From Geodermatophilus saharensis (GTDB lineage: Bacteria; Actinomycetota; Actinomycetes; Mycobacteriales; Geodermatophilaceae): a stretch of 64,000 nucleotides of DNA. Each line of letters opens with the position of its first letter. Within the stretch, counting starts at the first letter, position 1. Position numbers and translations under genes: made by a program. Shown piece by piece: positions 59,864 to 64,000 of the stretch. The notes beneath the pieces are model-generated. The model ran no database searches. It was not told the DNA's origin and saw nothing but the letters and a program-made list of their open reading frames with translations. The stretch covers positions 1 through 64,000 of the forward strand of contig NZ_FZOH01000008.1 in assembly GCF_900188205.1 (NCBI RefSeq). Direction: 5' to 3'.

Positions 59864-60232
59864 ATGACCGCCACGACCGACCTCGCCGACCGCTACCTGG
59901 CCGCCTGGAACGAGACCGACCCCGCCGCACGCCGGGCGCTGGTCGACGACCTGTTCACCGCGGACGTCCGCTACACCGACCCGCTGGCCGACGTCGAGGG
60001 GCGCGACGGCCTCGACGGCCTGATCGCCGCCGTCCAGGCGCAGTTCCCCGGGTTCGTCTTCCGCCTCGCCGGCCCCGCCGACGCCCACCACGGACAGCTG
60101 CGTTTCACGTGGCACCTCGGGCCCGCCGGCACCGAACCGCCGGTGACCGGGTTCGACGTCGCCGTCACCGACGACGACGGCCGCATCCGCACCGTGCTCG
60201 GCTTCCTCGACCGGGTGCCGTCACCGGCCTGA
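59864..60232 (+). CDS. SnoaL/NTF2-like protein
   Basis: A 122-residue single-domain NTF2-fold protein (LADRYLAAWNETDPAARRAL, FTADVRYTDPLADVEGRDGL, FPGFVFRLAGPADAHHGQLR, FTWHLGPAG, FDVAVTDDDGRIRTVLGFLD). This fold serves as small-ligand isomerase, hydratase or binding protein; no specific substrate can be assigned. ATG 59864 follows GGAGGAGAG. Its last 68 nt overlap, on the opposite strand, the end of the DUF1992 gene. Confidence 0.82.
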   Translation: MTATTDLADRYLAAWNETDPAARRALVDDLFTADVRYTDPLADVEGRDGLDGLIAAVQAQFPGFVFRLAGPADAHHGQLRFTWHLGPAGTEPPVTGFDVAVTDDDGRIRTVLGFLDRVPSPA

Positions 60233-60719
60233 CCGTCACACCCCGCCGCCACCACGGGCGGCGAGGCGGGGGCTCGACCCGGGCCTCCTCCACCCGCGGC
60301 GGCGGTGGGGGCGGGCGGTCCCGCCGCCAGCCCTCCACCAGCGCCTCGACGTCGGCCAGCCCCGGCACCGGCGACCAGCGGCTCTCCTGCGGCCGCCGCC
60401 AGAATGCCTCGACGCGGGCGTTGTAGTCCTCGGCGACGGCGCGGACGGCGGCCTCCGACGGCAGTGCCGCGACGCGGGCGGGCAGGTCGTCGCGCTCCCG
60501 GCGCAGCGCCAGCCCGGGCGGCAGCATCTCCGCCGGCGTGATGCCCTCGCGGCGGGCCTTGGCCACCGCCCAGTCGTAGACGGTCTCGTCGGGGTCGAAG
60601 GCCGGCAGCGGCCGCCCCGCGCCGCGCAGCCCGGTGAAGTCCCCGCGCTCCTGGGCCTGGCCGATCTGCCGCTCCACCCAGGTCTCGAACGAGACCCCGG
60701 CCGGCTTGCGCTCGGTCAC
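60165..60719 (-). CDS. DUF1992 (DnaJ-C28-like) domain protein
   Basis: A 184-residue protein. The DUF1992 domain (~8-80) is clear: FETWVERQIGQAQERGDFTG, LRGAGRPLPAFDPDE, then AKARREGITPAEMLPPGLAL. This domain is shared with the DnaJ homologue C28, but no J domain is present here. The last ~45 residues are Pro/Arg-rich and overlap the SnoaL-like gene antiparallel by 68 nt, which is unusual; the true functional protein may need only the first ~140 residues. GTG 60719 follows GGAGGT. Function unknown. Confidence 0.8.
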   Translation of the reverse strand: MTERKPAGVSFETWVERQIGQAQERGDFTGLRGAGRPLPAFDPDETVYDWAVAKARREGITPAEMLPPGLALRRERDDLPARVAALPSEAAVRAVAEDYNARVEAFWRRPQESRWSPVPGLADVEALVEGWRRDRPPPPPPRVEEARVEPPPRRPWWRRGVTVRPVTAPGRGSRARCGCGRRRR

Positions 60720-60766
60720 CCGCTCACCTCCTGCCCCCATCGTCCGCCTCTGCCAGGCTCGGCTGC

Positions 60767-61297
60767 ATGCGGACCACGGGCAGCCGGGAGATCTACCGCA
60801 ACCCCTGGATCCGGCTGCGGGAGGACACCGTGGAGCGGGCCGACGGGTCGACCGGGGTCTACTCCGTCGTCGAGAAGCCGCACTTCGCGATCGTCCTGGC
60901 CGCCGAGCGGGACGGGTTCTGGCTGGTCGAGCAGTTCCGCCACCCGATCGGGCGCCGCGCATGGGAGTTCCCGCAGGGCACCTGGACCGCGGGCAGCGGG
61001 GGTACCCCCGAGGAGCTGGCCCGCGCGGAGCTCGCCGAGGAGACGGGGCTGCGGGCCGAGCGGCTCGAGCACCTGGGCCACCTCGACCTCGCCCCGGGAC
61101 TGTCGACGCAGGAGTTCGACGTCTGGCTGGCCACCGGCCTGACGTCCGGCCCGACCGCCCGCGAGGCCACCGAGGCGGACATGGTGACGGCGTTCGTGCC
61201 GGCGACCGAGCTGCGGACGATGATCGCCGAGGGCCGGTTCACCGACGGCCCCTCCCTCGCCGCCTACGCCCTGCTCCTCCTGAGGGGGAGCCATTAG
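60767..61297 (+). CDS. Nudix hydrolase (ADP-ribose pyrophosphatase-like)
   Basis: A 176-residue Nudix protein. The N-terminal REIYRNPWIRLREDTVERADG and the WLVEQFRHPIGRRAWEFPQGT region match ADP-ribose/nucleoside-diphosphate-sugar pyrophosphatases. The Nudix box reads GGTPEELARAELAEETG, with the two catalytic Glu residues present but Ala in place of the usual Arg before the first Glu-Leu. The stop codon lies inside the first unit of a 31-bp tandem array. No operon partner. Confidence 0.88.
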   Translation: MRTTGSREIYRNPWIRLREDTVERADGSTGVYSVVEKPHFAIVLAAERDGFWLVEQFRHPIGRRAWEFPQGTWTAGSGGTPEELARAELAEETGLRAERLEHLGHLDLAPGLSTQEFDVWLATGLTSGPTAREATEADMVTAFVPATELRTMIAEGRFTDGPSLAAYALLLLRGSH

Positions 61298-61435
61298 CGC
61301 GACAAAGGCACCCCGGGGGGCCATCAGCGCGACAAAGGCACCCTCGGGGGGCCATCAGCGCGACAAAGGCACCCTCGGGGGGCCATCAGCGCGACAGAGG
61401 CACCCTCGGGGGGCCATCAGCGCGACAGAGGCACC
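61291..61435. repeat. 31-bp tandem array, five units, between convergent genes
   Basis: Units start at 61291 (30 bp), 61321, 61352, 61383 and 61414 (partial, 22 bp). The common core is CCATCAGCGCGACAAAGGCA then CCCTCGGGGGG. Units 4 and 5 share a GACAGAGG variant and unit 1 has CCATTAG, whose TAG is the Nudix stop. The array ends exactly at the stop of the reductase gene. The repeats are contiguous without unique spacers, so this is not a CRISPR. A diverged copy is at 17201. Confidence 0.92.
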
Positions 61436-62007
61436 TACGCGGCGCGGAGGGAACGCAGGGCGGGGGTGACCCGCGCCAGCTCGTCGAGCATCGCCTTGCC
61501 GCCGGCCTCGAGCTCGGCGTTGGGCACGAACTCGCCGTCGGCGTCGAGGAACTGGGCGAAGAAGGGCACCGACACCGCCTCGGGCACCGTGTGCACCCGT
61601 AGCGCGCCGAGCACCGGCTTGAGCGCCACGGACGCGCGCAGGCCCGCGGAGACGCCGCCGTAGGTGACCAGCCCGGCCGGCTTGTCCGCCCACTCGAGGG
61701 CGAGGTAGTCCAGCGCGTTCTTCAGCGCGGCCGGGACGGAGTGGTTGTACTCCGGCGTCACGAAGACGAAGGCGTCGGCGCGGTCCACCGTCGCGCTCCA
61801 GTCCCGGGTGTGCTGGTGGGTGTAGTCCCGCAGCCGCGGGTGGTGCGGCTCGTCGAACACCGGCAGGCCCACCTCGGCGAGGTCGACGAGCTCCACGTCG
61901 AAGGCGCCGTGGGCCTCGGCCAGGCGCTGCACCCAGCGGGCGACGGCGATGCCGCGGCGGCCGGGGCGAGTGCTGGCGGCGACCACCTGCAGGACGGGAC
62001 GGGACAC
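61435..62007 (-). CDS. NAD(P)H-dependent FMN reductase family protein
   Basis: A 190-residue flavodoxin-fold protein. The FMN phosphate loop is VVAASTRPGRRGIAVARWV, the isoalloxazine-contacting region TPEYNHSVPAALKNALDYL, and the glycine loop TYGGVSAGLRA. These are hallmarks of NADPH-dependent FMN/quinone/azo reductases (SsuE/ArsH group). GTG 62007 follows GAGGAGCGC. An inverted repeat (62051-62069) about 45 nt upstream may be a regulatory site. The stop sits at the end of the tandem array. Confidence 0.9.
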   Translation of the reverse strand: MSRPVLQVVAASTRPGRRGIAVARWVQRLAEAHGAFDVELVDLAEVGLPVFDEPHHPRLRDYTHQHTRDWSATVDRADAFVFVTPEYNHSVPAALKNALDYLALEWADKPAGLVTYGGVSAGLRASVALKPVLGALRVHTVPEAVSVPFFAQFLDADGEFVPNAELEAGGKAMLDELARVTPALRSLRAA

Positions 62008-62050
62008 GGTGCGCTCCTCGGGGGACGACGGCGGACTCGTCGACGCACAA

Positions 62051-62069
62051 CGGTTGCCTGCACCAACCG
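62051..62069. promoter_or_regulatory. Operator-like inverted repeat upstream of the FMN reductase
   Basis: CGGTTG, seven bases (CCTGCAC), CAACCG form an inverted repeat in the 238-nt divergent region between the reductase and DNA ligase genes. The spacing and size fit a winged-helix dimer. The regulator is unknown; the MarR gene at 63.3 kb is a candidate only by closeness. Confidence 0.4.
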
Positions 62070-62245
62070 CTTCCGGCACGGGGCGTGACGTCCGCCGCAG
62101 CCCCGTGACCCGATCGTGCCTGGACACCGCCGCACCGCTCCTGCCCGGCTCCCCGACCGTCGCGCAGCGTCGCGACGTGCCCTGAAGGGGTGAGCCGGCA
62201 GCTCAGGGGCCTGCGCCGGAGCCGGGGAGGCCCGACGCTGACCGG

Positions 62246-63259
62246 GTGCCGCTCTCCGTCCCCGGCCTGCCGGGCCTGCCGCCGGACCTGGCCGGGCCCG
62301 TGGCGGTGGAGCTGGCCAAGCCCGTCCGGGACCTGCCGACGGCGAACGCGCTGCCCGGCGGCTGCCGCTACGAGCCCAAGTGGGACGGCTACCGGCTGGT
62401 CGTCGTCCGCGACGCCACCGGCACGCGGCTGTGGTCCAAGCAGGGCCGCGACCTCACCGACCGCTTCCCCGACCTCGCCGCGGCCGCCCTCGCGCAGGTC
62501 CCCGCCGGCACGGTCCTCGACGGCGAGGTGGTCGTCTGGGGCGGCGAGCGGCTCGACTTCGGCCTGCTGCAGCGGCGGCTGGTCACCTCGCCGTCGCGGA
62601 TGGCCGCGCTGGCTGCGGCGCACCCGGCCTCCTACGTCGCCTTCGACCTGCTCGCCGCCGGCGGGACCGACCAGCGCCGCCGCCCGCTGCGGGCCCGCCG
62701 TGCCGCGCTCGAGGAGCTGGCGCAGCGGTGGGCGCCGCCGATGCAGCTCTCGCCGGTCACCGCCGACCCCGCCGAGGCCCGCCGGTGGGCCGCCGACCTG
62801 CGCCCGCTGGGCATCGAGGGACTGGTCGCCAAGGGCGCGGCCACCCGCTACGCCGGGGGCCGCCGCGAGTGGCTCAAGGTGAAGTCGTGGGAGACCACGG
62901 AGGTCCTCGCCGGCGGCGTGATCGGCCCGCTGGAGCGCCCCTCGCAGCTCGTCGCCGGGCGCTACCGCGACGGCGGGCTCGTCGTCGTCGGCCGGACCGC
63001 CCCGCTCTCCCCCGCGCAGGCCGCCGAGCTCGCCGCCGTCCTCTCCCCCGCCGGCCCCGACCACCCGTGGCCCGACCGGATCGGCACCGGCCGCTTCGGC
63101 GGCGGGCGGCTGTCGGTCCCCGTCACCCGGGTCGACCCGGTCGCGGTCGTGGAGGTCAGCGCCGACGCCGCCCTCACCGCCGGGGTGTTCCGGCACCCCC
63201 TGCGCTTCGTGCGGGTGCGCTCGGACCTGCGCCCGGAGGACGTGCCGCCCGCCGGCTAG
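62246..63259 (+). CDS. ATP-dependent DNA ligase (LigC-like)
   Basis: A 337-residue ligase. The adenylation motif I is KWDGYR with Lys46; further motifs are TVLDGEVVVW, YVAFDLLA, EGLVAKG and WLKVKS, followed by an OB-fold C-terminal domain (LAGGVIGPLERPSQLVAGRY). Length and form match the stand-alone LigC ligases of actinobacteria, which serve in repair, while NAD-dependent LigA is used for replication. No polymerase or Ku gene adjoins. GTG 62246 is the likely start. The stop overlaps the convergent marR stop by 4 nt. Confidence 0.92.
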   Translation: MPLSVPGLPGLPPDLAGPVAVELAKPVRDLPTANALPGGCRYEPKWDGYRLVVVRDATGTRLWSKQGRDLTDRFPDLAAAALAQVPAGTVLDGEVVVWGGERLDFGLLQRRLVTSPSRMAALAAAHPASYVAFDLLAAGGTDQRRRPLRARRAALEELAQRWAPPMQLSPVTADPAEARRWAADLRPLGIEGLVAKGAATRYAGGRREWLKVKSWETTEVLAGGVIGPLERPSQLVAGRYRDGGLVVVGRTAPLSPAQAAELAAVLSPAGPDHPWPDRIGTGRFGGGRLSVPVTRVDPVAVVEVSADAALTAGVFRHPLRFVRVRSDLRPEDVPPAG

Positions 63260-63759
63260 GGGCGCTGCGGCAGCCGTCCCAGCGTCACCAGGAAGCGGCG
63301 CAGCAGCCCGGCCAGCTCCGCGAGCTCGTCGTCGCTGAGCCCGGCCAGAAGGCGTCGCTCGGTGTCGAGGTGGTCGGGGAGCGCCGCGTCGAGCGCCCGC
63401 CGGCCCGCCGGGGTCAGCGTGACGACGACGGCCCGCCCGTCGGCCTCGCTGCGCGTGCGGGTGATCAGCCCGCGCTCCTCGAGGCGGTCCAGCCGCTGGG
63501 TGATGGCGCCGGAGGTCACCAGGGCGGTGCGCATGAGCGCGGTGGGCGTCAGCTGGTAGGGCTCCCCCGCCCGGCGCAGAGCCGCCAGCACGTCGAAGGA
63601 CGGCGCGTCGAGGCCGTGCCGGGCGAAGGTGGCCCGCTGGGCGAGGTGCACCTCGCGCTGCAGCTGGGTGATCCGGCCGATGACCCCCATCGGCGAGCAG
63701 TCCAGGTCGGGTCGCTCGCGGGCCCACTGCTCGAGGATGAGGTCCACGGCATCCTCCAC
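63256..63759 (-). CDS. MarR-family transcriptional regulator
   Basis: A 167-residue winged-helix regulator. The HTH and wing read APSFDVLAALRRAGEPYQLT, PTALMRTALVTSGAITQRLD, RLEERGLITRTRSEADGRAV, with the conserved DGR wing tip. The ends form the dimerisation helices (VDLILEQWARERPDLD, LSDDELAELAGLLRRFLVTL). GTG 63759 starts it. A small inverted repeat CTCA-GCAG-TGAG at 63768-63779 directly upstream could be its autoregulatory operator. Target genes unknown. Confidence 0.93.
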   Translation of the reverse strand: MEDAVDLILEQWARERPDLDCSPMGVIGRITQLQREVHLAQRATFARHGLDAPSFDVLAALRRAGEPYQLTPTALMRTALVTSGAITQRLDRLEERGLITRTRSEADGRAVVVTLTPAGRRALDAALPDHLDTERRLLAGLSDDELAELAGLLRRFLVTLGRLPQRP

Positions 63760-63791
63760 CCCGGTACCTCAGCAGTGAGAGATCGCGGGCG

Positions 63792-64000
63792 TCAAGCCGC
63801 GCCGCGCCCGGCCTCCGCGTGCCGCAGCGTGGTGGCCAGCCGCACGGTGAGGCCGCCGGTGGAGCCGGGGAGCAGGTCGACGGAGTCCCACAGCTTGCGG
63901 GCCAGCCACAGCCCCATGCCGCCCGCGCCGAGGTCGTCGCCGTGCGCGGGGACGAAGCCGGCTAGCGGGTCGTCGAAGCCGGCACCGGAGTCGGTGATCG
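63792..64000 (-). CDS. Histidine-kinase-like ATPase (RsbW/anti-sigma type), C-terminal part
   Basis: Only the last 68 codons are in the window; the gene continues past the right edge. The visible part reads ITDSGAGFDDP, then GAGGMGLWLARKLWDSVDLL and GLTVRLATTL, the N/G-box end of a HATPase_c domain as in RsbW-like anti-sigma kinases and their MEDS-domain relatives. It could be linked to partner-switching stress control, like the PP2C phosphatase at 7.4 kb. The frame and stop (63792) are clear. Confidence 0.8.
   Translation of the reverse strand, partial: ITDSGAGFDDPLAGFVPAHGDDLGAGGMGLWLARKLWDSVDLLPGSTGGLTVRLATTLRHAEAGRGAA

Noticed and set aside
61291..61435. Possible CRISPR array
   Set aside because: The 31-bp units are contiguous with no unique spacers, and no cas genes are present.

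Overview
The window comes from a very high-GC actinomycete chromosome. Codon use is extremely GC-rich, GTG starts and 4-nt stop/start overlaps are common, a perfect actinobacterial LexA box is present, and the 16S leader has the actinomycete type of antitermination element. The gene mix (spore-pigment-like type II polyketide genes, DUF222 HNH nuclease, DUF1707, a c-di-AMP riboswitch before a secreted lysozyme-like protein) would fit Geodermatophilaceae or relatives; that family guess is inference only.

Layout. 1-680: 5' end of a 16S rRNA gene (minus strand) with leader and promoter. 681-4952: AlkB-like dioxygenase, RecQ helicase with a phosphoribosyltransferase-like tail, PHP phosphoesterase, SRPBCC protein. 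5.07-20.34 kb: a catabolic island with carbamate kinase, ring-opening amidohydrolase (barbiturase/cyanuric acid hydrolase family), a two-subunit CoA-transferase, the FdrA + DUF1116 pair (related to E. coli oxamate carbamoyltransferase subunits), a uracil-type NCS2 permease, a three-subunit molybdenum hydroxylase and a CoxG-like protein. A PP2C phosphatase, a KptA and a frameshifted gene lie among them. Read together, the genes suggest uptake of a pyrimidine, Mo-dependent oxidation to a barbiturate, ring opening, phosphorolysis of the ureido acid to carbamoyl phosphate, and ATP recovery by carbamate kinase.

20.4-26 kb: secreted beta-helix protein, ABC transporter pair, and two adjacent NarL-type regulators whose receivers both lack the phosphoacceptor aspartate. 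26.2-38.7 kb: a type II polyketide cluster resembling whiE spore-pigment loci, carrying its own acetyl-CoA carboxylase. Its biotin carboxylase is fused in frame to the acyl carrier protein, it has an acyltransferase homologue that has lost its catalytic serine, and it has a double-ABM/FAD monooxygenase fusion. 38.9-40 kb: promoter, ydaO-type c-di-AMP riboswitch and the SLT-domain secreted protein it controls.

40-54 kb: ene-reductase, MaoC-like hydratase, acyl-CoA dehydrogenase; an SOS-controlled DUF222/HNH nuclease gene bracketed by two copies of one 20-bp palindrome; an ABC transporter with a divergent two-component system; thioesterase, RibD-like reductase, GAF-EAL protein, AlkZ-like protein, DUF1707 protein and PAS-GGDEF cyclase. 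54-58 kb: hydantoinase/oxoprolinase A and B. 58-64 kb: small regulators and enzymes, a 31-bp tandem array between two convergent genes, an ATP-dependent DNA ligase, a MarR regulator and the C-terminal end of a histidine-kinase-like ATPase.
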